A stretch of DNA of 64,000 bases. Origin: Nocardioides flavus (ex Wang et al. 2016). GTDB taxonomy: Bacteria; Actinomycetota; Actinomycetes; Propionibacteriales; Nocardioidaceae. Numbering within the stretch: position 1 is the stretch's first letter; each line of letters begins with the position of its first letter. Positions 1-8,905 of the stretch are shown piece after piece. A model generated the notes under the pieces. The model was not told the origin of the DNA, did not search any database, and was given only the letters and a program-made list of their open reading frames with translations. Location: assembly GCF_014653115.1 (NCBI RefSeq), contig NZ_BNAD01000007.1:62001-126000 (forward strand), given 5' to 3'. The position numbers and the translations under genes are program-made.

Positions 1-1402
1 CTGCGGTGACGAGTAGGGGACCGTTGAATCCCTCGCCGAAGCCTTGCGAGACTGCCTCGTAGCTCTGCCGGGCGGCGGTGTCCTGGTTCGCGGTGGCCCC
101 GGTGGGGATGCCCAGGTTCATGCTGGCGGCGGGGATCGCCATCACGCCCAGGATGGCGACCACACCCACTATGACGGGCCACCGGAACCTGATCACGCCT
201 TTGACCCAGTGGTCGGCGACACTGTGTGATTCCTCCTTGACCTTGGCGCGGCGTTGGGCTCGGGCCTTGTCCGAGCAGATCCGCTCACCGACCAGCCCTA
301 GCAGTGCGGGCAGCAGGGTCAGCGCGATAAGGACGGCCAGGGCCACCGTGGACGCCGCGACCAGGGCCATCGTGGAGAGCATGGCGATGCCGATCACGGT
401 CAGTGCGGTCAGTGCGATGAGGACGGTCACGCCGGCGAAGAAGACGGCACTGCCCGCGGTGCCGACTGCTCTGCCGGCCGCCTCCTGCGCGGTGAGTCCG
501 CGGTCGAGGATGAGCCGTCGCTGCCGGTTGACGACGAACAGCGCGTAGTCGATGCCGACGGCGAGGCCCACCATGAGACCGAGCACTGGGGTGGCGGAGT
601 TCATCTCGACGGCCGTCGAGAGCGCGTACGCTCCGCCGACGCCGATGCCGACCCCGACCAGCGCGGTGACCAGGGGAAGGCCGGCCGCGATCAGGGAACC
701 CAACGTGAGCACCAGCACCAGGGCGGCGACGGCGAGACCGATCACCTCACCGATGCCGACCGGGATCTCGATGGCCTTCAGCGAGTCGCTCGGGAGCACG
801 GTGATCCCGGTCCCGTGCTCCGCGCGCTCCACCACCTCGACCACCGAGGTGACGTCATCGTCGGTCAAGGAGGTCGAGGCGACCGTGAACTGGAACTGGA
901 ACAGCGCGACCTGACCGTCGGAGGACACCAGCACGCCGGGCACAGGTGCTCCGTCCACCAGCAGCGGCTGGTAGGGAGGCGTCTGCCCCTGCGCCGATCC
1001 CGTCGGGGGAGTGCCCGGTGCATTCTCGTTGGGAGTGCCTGCAGCGCCTTGATCAGCCGCACCCGGCGCAAGGTCGAAGGGGTTTACGACCTTGTCGAGG
1101 TCATAGACGTCGTTGACGGTGTTGGTGATCACCGAAAGGCGGTCCGCGGTGTCGAGTCGTTCACCCTCCGGGACGGTGAAGACGACGCTGGCCTGACCTC
1201 CCGAGGCTGCAGGCAGCTCATCGGCTACGCGGTCGAGCACGGTCTGTGCCTCGGTGCCCTCGATCTTCATCTCGGAGCTGACACTGACTCCATTGATAGC
1301 GACCGCACCGACGACCACGGCGAGGACCGCGAGCCAGCCCGAGATGAACAGCCACGGCTTGCCGAAGGCGGTTCGTCCGAGCCGGTACAGGAAGGTGGAC
1401 AT
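1..1402 (-). CDS. MMPL/RND-family transporter, N-terminal part (cut by window edge)
   Basis: Inner-membrane exporter of the MMPL family, which moves lipids or hydrophobic compounds using the proton gradient. About 467 codons are present from an ATG at 1402, preceded by AGGAGCACC; the C-terminal part lies outside the window. The order fits the family: a first transmembrane helix after a short basic start (MSTFLYRLGRTAFGKPWLF), a long periplasmic loop, then a run of helices with the MMPL signature region VGLAVGIDYALFVVNRQRR. A second loop begins near the window edge. It lies 31 bp downstream of a TetR gene on the same strand, so it is probably that regulator's target. The substrate cannot be told. 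Strong family call. Confidence 0.93.
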   Translation of the reverse strand, partial: MSTFLYRLGRTAFGKPWLFISGWLAVLAVVVGAVAINGVSVSSEMKIEGTEAQTVLDRVADELPAASGGQASVVFTVPEGERLDTADRLSVITNTVNDVYDLDKVVNPFDLAPGAADQGAAGTPNENAPGTPPTGSAQGQTPPYQPLLVDGAPVPGVLVSSDGQVALFQFQFTVASTSLTDDDVTSVVEVVERAEHGTGITVLPSDSLKAIEIPVGIGEVIGLAVAALVLVLTLGSLIAAGLPLVTALVGVGIGVGGAYALSTAVEMNSATPVLGLMVGLAVGIDYALFVVNRQRRLILDRGLTAQEAAGRAVGTAGSAVFFAGVTVLIALTALTVIGIAMLSTMALVAASTVALAVLIALTLLPALLGLVGERICSDKARAQRRAKVKEESHSVADHWVKGVIRFRWPVIVGVVAILGVMAIPAASMNLGIPTGATANQDTAARQSYEAVSQGFGEGFNGPLLVTA

Positions 1403-1433
1403 GGGTCTGGTGCTCCTTGAGGGCGAGGGGGTT

Positions 1434-2036
1434 CTAGAGGCCGTTGCGTAGGTAGTCGAAGGTCAGGTCGAGAAACGAGCTGTAGTCCATCGCGGCGGAG
1501 CTGAGGTCGCTCTCGCCGCTGAGGTGGACGTCGAGGGTGCCCTCCAGGGCGGCCATCACGGCGCCGTACACCGCGCCGAACAGCAGCGGCACATAGATCG
1601 AGGGGTACCGCTCCCCGGCCACCGACCCCAAGAGCTCCTGGGCGGTATGACGCATGCGCTGCTGAACACCCAGGACGTAGGGCTCCAGGGTCGGGTACTG
1701 CCGCGCCATCGTCATCAGCTCGCGCATCGTCAGCAACGTGTCTTCGGTGAACTGCTCCCTCATGACGGCCAGCAGGGCATCGAGCAAGGGCAGGTCTGCG
1801 GGGAGGCTGGTCAGGATCTCGCTGACGTCGTCGACCCGGCCGAACGCGACCGAAGCGACCGCCTCTTCCTTGCAGGAGAAGTGGTTCGCGAAGGTGCGTC
1901 GCGAGTAGCCCGCTCGGTCGACCACGTCCGCGGTGACGAAACCGAACAGGCCACGCTCTCGGGTGAGCTCGAACGCCGCCACGGCCAGCGTCTGTCCCGT
2001 CGCCTCTCGCTTGAGGTCACGCAGTCCACGATCCAT
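1434..2036 (-). CDS. TetR/AcrR family transcriptional regulator
   Basis: About 200 residues with an N-terminal TetR helix-turn-helix. The recognisable stretch is ADVVDRAGYSRRTFANHF, followed by KEEAVASV, the usual start of helix 4. The rest is an all-helical ligand-binding domain of unknown specificity. I chose the ATG at 2036 because DRGLRDLKREAT begins the standard first helix; a start 27 bp upstream (2063) is also open. It is the first gene of a pair with the MMPL transporter 31 bp downstream, the usual arrangement of an efflux pump and its local repressor. The ligand is not known. Confidence 0.92.
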   Translation of the reverse strand: MDRGLRDLKREATGQTLAVAAFELTRERGLFGFVTADVVDRAGYSRRTFANHFSCKEEAVASVAFGRVDDVSEILTSLPADLPLLDALLAVMREQFTEDTLLTMRELMTMARQYPTLEPYVLGVQQRMRHTAQELLGSVAGERYPSIYVPLLFGAVYGAVMAALEGTLDVHLSGESDLSSAAMDYSSFLDLTFDYLRNGL

Positions 2037-2216
2037 GTGCGCAGTATGACCTGTCGTGCCCAATGGGCAACATTGCCCACCGAGCAGAGCCGTGGCTTCG
2101 GGGCGCCATGGACCGCAACAGTCCGACGCGCTCGGTAGCGTGGCGGCAACAGCTCGCCATCGCCCTCCGGCGCCGCGGGTGGCATTGGGTGGGCGTCCAA
2201 GGATGGGAGTGCGCGC

Positions 2217-2702
2217 ATGGGCACTGCGGGGGATGGGACGGACGCTGGACGCGTAGCGGACCTCACGCAGCTGGCTGACGGCGCGCAGTTCGCTGACGCC
2301 GTGCTGGCTCTACTGGCGGTCGCTCGGCGGACCAGGGGCCGACTGCAGCCCCTCTTCGAGGATGTCACCGTGCCGCAGCTGGTACTGCTGGATGCTGTCC
2401 AGGCCTGCGGGCGGGAAGGCATCGTCGCAATCTCGGAGTACACGTTGCTCAGCCAACCGACCGTGACCCAGCAGGCCGCCGCGCTAGAAGCCGCCGGGCT
2501 TCTGCGTCGCATCGCAGCCGAGAACGATCGGCGCCGGCGGGTCCTCACGCTCACCGAACGCGGTGAGGACCTCCTGGCATCTAAGCGCGGACTGGTTGCC
2601 GACCGGTTGTCAGTGGCCTGGGCATCGCTCAGCGCCGAGGAGCGGTCGATCGCGGTCCCGCTGCTGCGTCATATCATTGACCTTGTCTCGGAGTTGGCCT
2701 GA
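2217..2702 (+). CDS. MarR family winged-helix regulator
   Basis: A protein of 161 residues. It has the MarR core: helix QLVLLDAVQACG, the recognition region TLLSQPTVTQQAAALEAAGL, and the wing RRIAAENDRRRRVLTLTERG, where the D-x-R-x-R pattern is the family hallmark. It is divergent from the TetR-MMPL pair with about 180 bp between the starts, so it could also control the exporter. Such proteins are usually dimeric repressors released by phenolic ligands; the ligand here is unknown. Confidence 0.9.
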   Translation: MGTAGDGTDAGRVADLTQLADGAQFADAVLALLAVARRTRGRLQPLFEDVTVPQLVLLDAVQACGREGIVAISEYTLLSQPTVTQQAAALEAAGLLRRIAAENDRRRRVLTLTERGEDLLASKRGLVADRLSVAWASLSAEERSIAVPLLRHIIDLVSELA

Positions 2703-3102
2703 CACTTGCACGCACGGACGCGGGAGGAGCCGGCGCCTGCGGCCGGCCGATCGGGACGAGCGCGCTCGGGTGGTGCGTGGCCAGCTGTTGGCACGGGCGG
2801 CGACGGCCGAGCCCATCCGACTACGACCGACGGACTGACGCGAGGGCCCGCATCTCCCCTGCGCCCCGTCGTAGGACCTGCGAGGGTCTGACCTTAGCCG
2901 CCTCCATCAGGGCGAAGTGGGGCCGCGCACGTTCGCCGGTTCGAGAAGTTGGAGACGCCTCTGTTTCGGGCACACCCACCATCGGAGATGCAGGCACGAG
3001 AGTCACCAGGAGGCCGGTGTAGCAGACAAACGTCCGAGCCAGCAGTCCCGAGCTCGGCGGTGGTGCTCGCGTGCTGGCGTTCGCTGACTTGCCTACGATT
3101 GG
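2703..3102. other. 400-bp gap without a recognisable gene
   Basis: Between the MarR gene and the convergent BtrH-like gene. Open frames here are short, arginine-rich and without family signatures. I see no strong hairpin and no RNA gene. Confidence 0.5.
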
Positions 3103-4200
3103 TCACCCATCGCTGAGTTCGCCCGCCGCTTTGCGCATCTGAGAGATGGCATGGTCTTCGTCTCTGGGGAGCGTCGCGACGAGCTCATTCACCCGTCGCC
3201 AGCGGTCGAACGTCGCTGCGTCGCTACGGCCAGCCGCAGCCAGCGCCGACCACGTGTCCGCGCAGCGCAGGAGCGCGGTTCCGGCCTTCGCCATCTCAGC
3301 GGACCCCGTTAGCCGAGCCACGTCGGTACAGAAATGTGCCTGCAACCGGCGGAACAGGCCGCCGCCGGTCCCTGCCTTCTCCACAAAGGCGTGGAGTGAA
3401 CGCAGCGCGACGTCTAGTTCCGGTTCGGGCATGAGCGCCGGCCACCGGTCGACATCCTCGGCGAATACCGCGACTCCACTGATCCCCGCAGCAGCAACGG
3501 CATCCGGCGGCAGCGCCGACGTATCCGGGATAATCGCGGTTACCGGCGCTTGCATGTTCTCGACCGAGGCGACGAGGGCCGAAGCCGCGGTCGGACGGAG
3601 ACCGGGCAGGCTCTGGGGCCAGTTCACGAAGTACGTGGTGTGCCTCGTGGGCACGGGGAACGACCGTGACGCGCGCGCCCGCGCAAGAGCCTCGTAGGAG
3701 ACTTCCTGCACCTCGGCTCGGTCGTTGTCCACCACAAAAGCCTTCTCCGTCTCGTCGTCATAACCGATCACGACGATGTCATGCCGACTCATCTGAAGGC
3801 GGACATTGAGGTAGGGCAGCTCAGCAATGTCCGCCCACATCAGGACGGGACGGCCTCGCTGGAGCTCCCTGCGGACCCAGCCCCAACCGGTCACGGGGTC
3901 GTCGGTGCCACGGACGTCGACCTCTGCACCGAGCCTCGAAAGAAGGTCGACCTCAAGGTCGCTGCTACGCCCGACGAAGTAGATGGGCGGGGTGAGAGCC
4001 GGCACGCGCAGATAGGTGAAACCCAGACCGCCGCCCATCCCGAAGACCAGACCTTCGCTCGGTACCTCCTCCCAGCCGAGACCGGCCCACTCCAGGAGGT
4101 CTCTCAGCGCTCCGGAACCGCAATGACCGGCCTCGCGGTGGGGATAGTCCAGCAGGATCCGCCGCGGCTCCGGCTGTCGGGGCAGGAACTCAGCTGACAT
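3103..4200 (-). CDS. BtrH N-terminal domain / DUF4872-type protein
   Basis: A protein of 365 residues. The N-terminal half resembles the cysteine-peptidase-like fold of BtrH, the acyltransferase that moves an ACP-bound side chain in butirosin biosynthesis. Visible are AGHCGSGALRDLLEW with the candidate nucleophile Cys, SRHDIVVIGYDDE with a His, and FVVDNDRAEVQEVSYEAL, the C39-like Asp region. The C-terminal half is helical, as in DUF4872 proteins. I chose the ATG at 4200, whose product MSAEFLPRQPEPRR leads straight into the domain; the open frame continues upstream to 4290 without domain content. No aminoglycoside genes lie nearby, so the substrate is unknown. A TetR gene is just upstream on the same strand. 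Confidence 0.75.
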   Translation of the reverse strand: MSAEFLPRQPEPRRILLDYPHREAGHCGSGALRDLLEWAGLGWEEVPSEGLVFGMGGGLGFTYLRVPALTPPIYFVGRSSDLEVDLLSRLGAEVDVRGTDDPVTGWGWVRRELQRGRPVLMWADIAELPYLNVRLQMSRHDIVVIGYDDETEKAFVVDNDRAEVQEVSYEALARARASRSFPVPTRHTTYFVNWPQSLPGLRPTAASALVASVENMQAPVTAIIPDTSALPPDAVAAAGISGVAVFAEDVDRWPALMPEPELDVALRSLHAFVEKAGTGGGLFRRLQAHFCTDVARLTGSAEMAKAGTALLRCADTWSALAAAGRSDAATFDRWRRVNELVATLPRDEDHAISQMRKAAGELSDG

Positions 4201-4333
4201 GGCAACTCCTGGATGGGCTCGCAGCGCTCTGTGCGTACGCCGGTGGGTCGGGCGCGGCGGGTTCCGCGACTCTACATTTCGCTGAGGCACGCAGGGGCTC
4301 GCGGTCGACGGCGGTCGTGAGGGCTGGTGCAGG

Positions 4334-4945
4334 TCACGATTCGAGGGACAGGAACCGGACGGCGACGTCGGAGATCTTGCGCGCCGTCGCGGTTCGGTCC
4401 CACTTGGGGAGCGCCAGATGACTGACCGTCAGGCGCACCATGGTGTCGGCCGCGTCGACGACGTCGTCTGGGGGAAGACTCGGGTAACTCTTCGCCACCC
4501 ATGCGGCTAGGGTGTCGGAGGCGAGGTCGAGAAGCCGCGCGGATGTCGTGAGCAGCGGGAGCATCCCTGTGGAAGGCTGACTGCCCGCATCCAGGTCTCG
4601 GTTGGAGATGAGCACTGCCTTGAGCAGGGGGCTGCGCTCGGCCTCGATCAAGGTGTAGTCGACGGCTGCTGCGATGCCGCGTTTCGCATCGCCGATGTGT
4701 GCCTCCAGCGCCTTCTGGATGCCCTCCAGGAAGCGCGAGGCCTCGCGGAGCACGAGGGCTTCTCCAAGGCCGGCCTTGTCACCGAACTCCTTGTAGAGCG
4801 CCGCTCGCGACACCCCGGCACGATGCGCCACCTCTCCCATGCGCACCCGGTCCCAGCCGCGGTCGACGATCAGGTCGTGGGCAGCCTCGAGGACAGCGGC
4901 GCGCATGTGCTCCCTGAACCGTTCGCGCATGGAGGGTCCCCGCAT
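4334..4945 (-). CDS. TetR/AcrR family transcriptional regulator
   Basis: About 203 residues. The N-terminal DNA-binding domain shows MGEVAHRAGVSRAALYKEFG followed by DKAGLGEALV, a textbook TetR helix-turn-helix. The C-terminal domain is helical and specific to unknown ligands. Starts at 4945 (MRGPSMRERF) or 4930 are both plausible; a longer frame to 5002 would overlap the upstream acyltransferase gene. It follows the acyltransferase by about 40 bp on the same strand and may be the last gene of the CYP153 transcript or an independent regulator. Confidence 0.9.
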   Translation of the reverse strand: MRGPSMRERFREHMRAAVLEAAHDLIVDRGWDRVRMGEVAHRAGVSRAALYKEFGDKAGLGEALVLREASRFLEGIQKALEAHIGDAKRGIAAAVDYTLIEAERSPLLKAVLISNRDLDAGSQPSTGMLPLLTTSARLLDLASDTLAAWVAKSYPSLPPDDVVDAADTMVRLTVSHLALPKWDRTATARKISDVAVRFLSLES

Positions 4946-4986
4946 GTCAGAGAGGTTAGCGATTCGTGTCTCGCGACCGACTCGCG

Positions 4987-5775
4987 TCACTGACCTGGAC
5001 ACGCCCGCACGCTCCTAGCGTGCTCGTGGGCCAGTTGGTCGACCATGACGGCGAGGGTGTCCTGAAGCCTCTGCACCCCTACAGCGACTGCCGTCGCCCT
5101 CGGCAACTCTCGGAGGTCCTCGAGTTGCACCGGGTCCCCGACCAGCAGGGTGACCCGACGACGGCGGCGGCCCAGCACCACCCTCCCTTCGTAGGCTGGC
5201 ACGATCGCCTGCACGCCCCATTGAGCAACGGGAATCAATGGAGCCGACGTCTCGAGTGCGATGCGGACAGCACCCGACCTGAGCGACATCAGACGTCCAT
5301 CCGGTCGCTTTGTGATCGATCCTTCCGGATACACCACGACAAGAGCGCCACGCTCCACGGCTTCGACCGCGGCACGGATCCCTGACCGGCCGTCGGACCG
5401 ATCGACCTCGACGTGGCCGGCCGACCGGAACCACCAGCCGACTGCTCTACTTTGAAACAGGCTCGCCTTGGCCATGAACCGGGGGGTCCGGCCCTGGGCG
5501 AGGATCATCTCCCCCAGGAACAGCGGGTCGGCCTGGGAGACATGGTTGGCCGCCAGCACCGCGCCTCCCGACCCGGGCAGGCGCTCCGTACCGCGCCAGT
5601 CCGCTCTCCTGCCCAGCAGCAGCAGCGGTTTGCAGACGAGCAACGCCAGCCACCACGCAGGCCCGCGGGCGTCTCTGGGGACGCCTCTCGCGCCCGCGGA
5701 CCGACCCGAGTCACGCAAGTCCGGAACGATACGCAGGACTCCCATCGCCGTCCAGACCGTCGACCTCCAAGCCAT
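4987..5775 (-). CDS. PlsC-type lysophospholipid acyltransferase
   Basis: A protein of 262 residues of the 1-acylglycerol-3-phosphate acyltransferase superfamily, which acylates glycerolipids at the membrane. Block I is NHVSQADPLF (the H-x4-D catalytic motif), block II is around GRTPRFMAKASLF, and block III is VVYPEGSITKRPDGRL (the EGS/T motif). A hydrophobic stretch, WWLALLVCKPLLLL, precedes the domain. The gene follows the ferredoxin reductase of the CYP153 operon by 62 bp on the same strand, so it may be co-transcribed. That would fit with channelling of oxidised alkane products into lipids, but this is inference. Confidence 0.88.
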   Translation of the reverse strand: MAWRSTVWTAMGVLRIVPDLRDSGRSAGARGVPRDARGPAWWLALLVCKPLLLLGRRADWRGTERLPGSGGAVLAANHVSQADPLFLGEMILAQGRTPRFMAKASLFQSRAVGWWFRSAGHVEVDRSDGRSGIRAAVEAVERGALVVVYPEGSITKRPDGRLMSLRSGAVRIALETSAPLIPVAQWGVQAIVPAYEGRVVLGRRRRRVTLLVGDPVQLEDLRELPRATAVAVGVQRLQDTLAVMVDQLAHEHARSVRACPGQ

Positions 5776-5837
5776 CCTTGCTCACCTCGGCGGGCAATGG
5801 CTCGATGGTGACCACGACCAGCGGTCACTGCGGCTTC

Positions 5838-7040
5838 TCACACCGCCACCTCCGCTGTCAGGGCGGCCATGTCGGCCGCAGTCCCCTGGGTGAGCATGCG
5901 TTTGGTGGTCATGAAGTCCCGGGGACGGTTGACACAGTCAGCAGCTATCGGCTCGCCCTTCCGGAGGTAGTAGCAGGTGAAGTCGCGGTCACGGGTCGGG
6001 TCACCGCTCATGACGATGTCGTCATAGGCGGTGTTGAGTCCCGCGATCTGGAGCTTGAGGTCATACTGGTCCGACCAGAACCACGGGAGCGCCGCCACCT
6101 CCTTGTCATTTCCACAGATAGTCGCCGCTGCCACCTTGGCCTGCTCCACTGCACTCGGGACCGACTCCAGCCTGATTCGTCGGCCGTAGCGGGGGATGTC
6201 CTGCGACGTACAGTCCCCGGCCGCCACGATGTCAGGGTCACTGGTGCGGGCGTGGGCGTCGATGAGGATCCCGTCGTCCACGACCAGGCCGGCTGCCTCG
6301 GCGAGTTCGGTGGTCGGCTCGATCCCGATCCCGACGATCACAAAGTCCGCTTGGACCGACTCGCCACTGGCCAGCACCACCTCTCGCACGCGGGTGTCGC
6401 CGACCAGGGCCTCTACCGAGGCGTTCGTCCTCACGTCGACGCCCTCTTCTTGGTGGATCCGTGTGAAGAAGGCCGACACCTCAGGGGCAGTGACCCGCTC
6501 GAGGACCCGGTCTGCGGCCTCGAGGACCGTGACGTGGAGGCCCAACGAGCGCAGCGAGGCGGCGGTCTCCAGCCCGATGTACCCACCACCCACGATGACG
6601 GCGTTGCGCCCGGGGATCGCGTCCTCGCGGATCCGCTCCACCCCCGACGATTGACGCAGATAGTGCACCCCGTCGAGCTCGGCACCCTCGGCGCGGAGAC
6701 GTCGGGGGTGCGCTCCCGTGCACAGAGCAAGAGCGTCATAGGACAAGCGGTCCCCGGTGCCGAGCACGAGCTCGCCCGTCGGCCGGTCGATCTCCTGCAC
6801 GCTGGCAGTCACGCGCTCGACGTCCTGCTTGACGTAGAAGTCCTCCGACCGGATGGCCAGCTCCTTCAGCGAGCACTTCCCGGCCAGATATGCCTTCGAC
6901 AACGGAGGCCTTTGGTACGGCAGCGCCGACTCGTCACCGACCAGCACGATCTCACCCGACCAACCCTCTCGGCGGAGGCTGGTGACCAGCTGCACCCCGG
7001 CATGGCTGGCGCCGACCACCACCGCGCGCCCTGAGCTCAT
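5838..7040 (-). CDS. Ferredoxin reductase (FAD/NAD) for CYP153 electron transfer
   Basis: A protein of 400 residues resembling putidaredoxin and rhodocoxin reductases, flavoenzymes that pass electrons from NAD(P)H to a [2Fe-2S] ferredoxin. The N-terminal FAD site is AVVVGASHAGVQLVTSLR, and LPYQRPPLSKAYLAG is conserved in this subfamily. The NAD site is AVIVGGGYIGLETAASL. The second FAD contact is DPDIVAAGDCTSQ. Its ATG overlaps the stop of the P450 gene (ATGA), so the two are translationally coupled. With the ferredoxin it makes the complete three-component class I P450 system. Confidence 0.94.
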   Translation of the reverse strand: MSSGRAVVVGASHAGVQLVTSLRREGWSGEIVLVGDESALPYQRPPLSKAYLAGKCSLKELAIRSEDFYVKQDVERVTASVQEIDRPTGELVLGTGDRLSYDALALCTGAHPRRLRAEGAELDGVHYLRQSSGVERIREDAIPGRNAVIVGGGYIGLETAASLRSLGLHVTVLEAADRVLERVTAPEVSAFFTRIHQEEGVDVRTNASVEALVGDTRVREVVLASGESVQADFVIVGIGIEPTTELAEAAGLVVDDGILIDAHARTSDPDIVAAGDCTSQDIPRYGRRIRLESVPSAVEQAKVAAATICGNDKEVAALPWFWSDQYDLKLQIAGLNTAYDDIVMSGDPTRDRDFTCYYLRKGEPIAADCVNRPRDFMTTKRMLTQGTAADMAALTAEVAV

Positions 7041-8443
7041 CCGCTGCCCTTGGGGGTGAGCTCGACCATCAGCTTGCTGATGCCGCGAACAAAGTTGGAC
7101 TGCACGTACTGCGGCTCACCGACCACATCGATCCTCTCGAAGCGCGGGAGCAGCTCCTCCCAGAGGATCCGCAGCTGCAGCTCGGCCAACCGGTTGCCCA
7201 TGCACCGATGCACGCCGAAGCCGAAAGCGATGTGGTTGCGGGCGTTGCGACGGTCGATGATCAGCTCGTCCGGCCGCTCGAACACCGTCTCGTCGCGGTT
7301 GCCGGACGCGTACCACATCACCACCTTGTCGCCCTTGCGGATGAACTGACCGTTCAGCATGGTGTCGGTCTTCGCGATCCGCCGCATGTACGCGAGCGGC
7401 GTCTGCCAGCGGATGATCTCCGAGACCATGTTCGGGATCAGGTCCGGATTGGCCTTGAGCTTCTCGAACTGGTCGGGGAACTGGTTGAGTGCAAGAACTC
7501 CGCCGCTCATCGAGTTGCGTGTGGTGTCGTTGCCGCCCACGATCAGCAGAACAAAGTTGCCGATGAACTCCATCGGACGCTTGATCAGGTCCTTGGTGCT
7601 CTCATCGCTCTGCAGCATCGTGACCAGGTCGAACCCGGGCTCTTCGCCGGCCGCGAGCCGGGCGGCCTTGTCGTGCCAGAGTTCAGTGAGTCCTCGCGCC
7701 ATCTCGAGCATGCCCCGGAACAGCTCGTCGTTGTCGGTAGTGGCCGGGCCGCCGTTGGTCTGCTCCATCGAGGTTGCCAGGTCCGACCACTCGACGAGCT
7801 TGTGCCGCTCCTCGAAGGGGAAGTCCAACAGCGTAGCCAGCATGCGGGCGGTCAGCTCGATCGACACCGTGCTCACCCAGTCGAACGGTTCGTTGACAGG
7901 CAGGTTGTCCAGGACGTCCCTGACGCGCTCGCGAATGAGGTCCTCCATCTCGTGGAGGTTCTTCGGTGCGACGACACCTTGTACGGCGCGCCGCTGTATG
8001 TCGTGCTTGGGCGGGTCCATGGCGATGAACATCGCGACGTCCATGAACCGCGGGGGTGTTCCGATGACGATGAGAGGCTCGGCGGAGAAGACCTCGTGGT
8101 TCTTGTCCACCGCCATGATGTCGGCGTGACGCGTCACCGACCAGAACGGGCCGAAGGGACTGTGGGGCTGGTAGTGGACCGGAGCCTCGTTGCGCAGACG
8201 TTCGAAGTAGGACGCCCACCGCCCCTGTCGGTAGAGGAACGGGTTGCTGAGGTCGATCTCGGCGAGGGGGACCTCTTCGACCGGCGGGATCCGGGCCTCG
8301 ACGAACATCGGCCCGTTCGCGCCGGTGACCCAACGCCGGCCCTTGTCGTAGAGGCGCGCGCCCTGGATCTGTCGCTCCAGGGGGATGGCGGACTCGACCT
8401 TCGTTTTCACTGTTTCTGGGATCTTCACTTCTGGGAACTTCAT
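7037..8443 (-). CDS. cyp153: Cytochrome P450 of the CYP153 family (alkane terminal hydroxylase)
   Basis: A soluble P450 of 468 residues. The CYP153 identity rests on characteristic stretches: TPLAYMRRIAKTD, KGDKVVMWYASGNRDE, and the heme loop FGFGVHRCMGNRLAELQ with its Cys ligand. The I-helix shows VGGNDTTRNSMSGG, and the ExxR motif is SEIIRW. Family members hydroxylate the terminal carbon of medium-chain alkanes and also some cyclic hydrocarbons. A strong ribosome site (GGAGG) precedes the ATG at 8443. The ferredoxin gene is 16 bp upstream, and the reductase overlaps the end. Substrate range is inferred from the family; cyclohexane oxidation is possible given the chn genes further on. Confidence 0.94.
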   Translation of the reverse strand: MKFPEVKIPETVKTKVESAIPLERQIQGARLYDKGRRWVTGANGPMFVEARIPPVEEVPLAEIDLSNPFLYRQGRWASYFERLRNEAPVHYQPHSPFGPFWSVTRHADIMAVDKNHEVFSAEPLIVIGTPPRFMDVAMFIAMDPPKHDIQRRAVQGVVAPKNLHEMEDLIRERVRDVLDNLPVNEPFDWVSTVSIELTARMLATLLDFPFEERHKLVEWSDLATSMEQTNGGPATTDNDELFRGMLEMARGLTELWHDKAARLAAGEEPGFDLVTMLQSDESTKDLIKRPMEFIGNFVLLIVGGNDTTRNSMSGGVLALNQFPDQFEKLKANPDLIPNMVSEIIRWQTPLAYMRRIAKTDTMLNGQFIRKGDKVVMWYASGNRDETVFERPDELIIDRRNARNHIAFGFGVHRCMGNRLAELQLRILWEELLPRFERIDVVGEPQYVQSNFVRGISKLMVELTPKGSG

Positions 8444-8459
8444 CGGGCTTGACCTCCTG

Positions 8460-8780
8460 CTACATCTGGAACTCTGGCAACTGCACCGTCAAGCCGTCCC
8501 ACGATTCGCAGACCTTGACTTGGCACGACAGGCGAGACGTCGGCTGTCGCTCGGGGTTCATCGACAGCATCTCCTCCTCCTCGGGACCGGACCGGCCGAC
8601 CTTGTCGGCGCAGGCGGGATCAACGATCACGTGGCAGGTGCCGCATGCGGCCTCGCCGCCGCAGTCGGCGTCGATGCCCGGGATGGCGTTGTTCGTCGCC
8701 ACCTGCATCAGTGAGCTGCCCTCCTCGAGCGGGGCCTCGTGCTGCTCCCCATCGTGCGATATGAAGGTGACGACTGCCAT
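8460..8780 (-). CDS. [2Fe-2S] ferredoxin, first gene of the CYP153 operon
   Basis: A protein of 106 residues of the adrenodoxin/putidaredoxin type. The cluster ligands lie in DCGGEAACGTCHV (C-x5-C-x2-C) and in the later RLSCQVKV. It carries electrons from the reductase to the P450. I chose the ATG at 8780 because AGGAG sits eight bases upstream. The TTG at 8786 would leave no room for a ribosome site. Confidence 0.94.
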   Translation of the reverse strand: MAVVTFISHDGEQHEAPLEEGSSLMQVATNNAIPGIDADCGGEAACGTCHVIVDPACADKVGRSGPEEEEMLSMNPERQPTSRLSCQVKVCESWDGLTVQLPEFQM

Positions 8781-8905
8781 CGACAATTCTCCTACCTTTG
8801 CCTACCGGATAGACGTTTCGATGATGATTGTTGTCGACTGTCCCCGGCAAAGCCATGTCGTATCGTGTCAGTATGTTGTGAATTCGGATCACGTGAGGAT
8901 TGCCT
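8781..8905. promoter_or_regulatory. Divergent promoter region, CYP153 operon versus AraC gene
   Basis: The only non-coding space between the ferredoxin (leftward) and the AraC regulator (rightward), 125 bp. It should hold both promoters and the AraC operator. A ribosome site (AGGAG) for the ferredoxin is clear. The imperfectly repeated block GTCGTATCGTGTCAGTATG at about 8856-8874 is a possible AraC half-site pair. I see no perfect palindrome. Confidence 0.6.
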
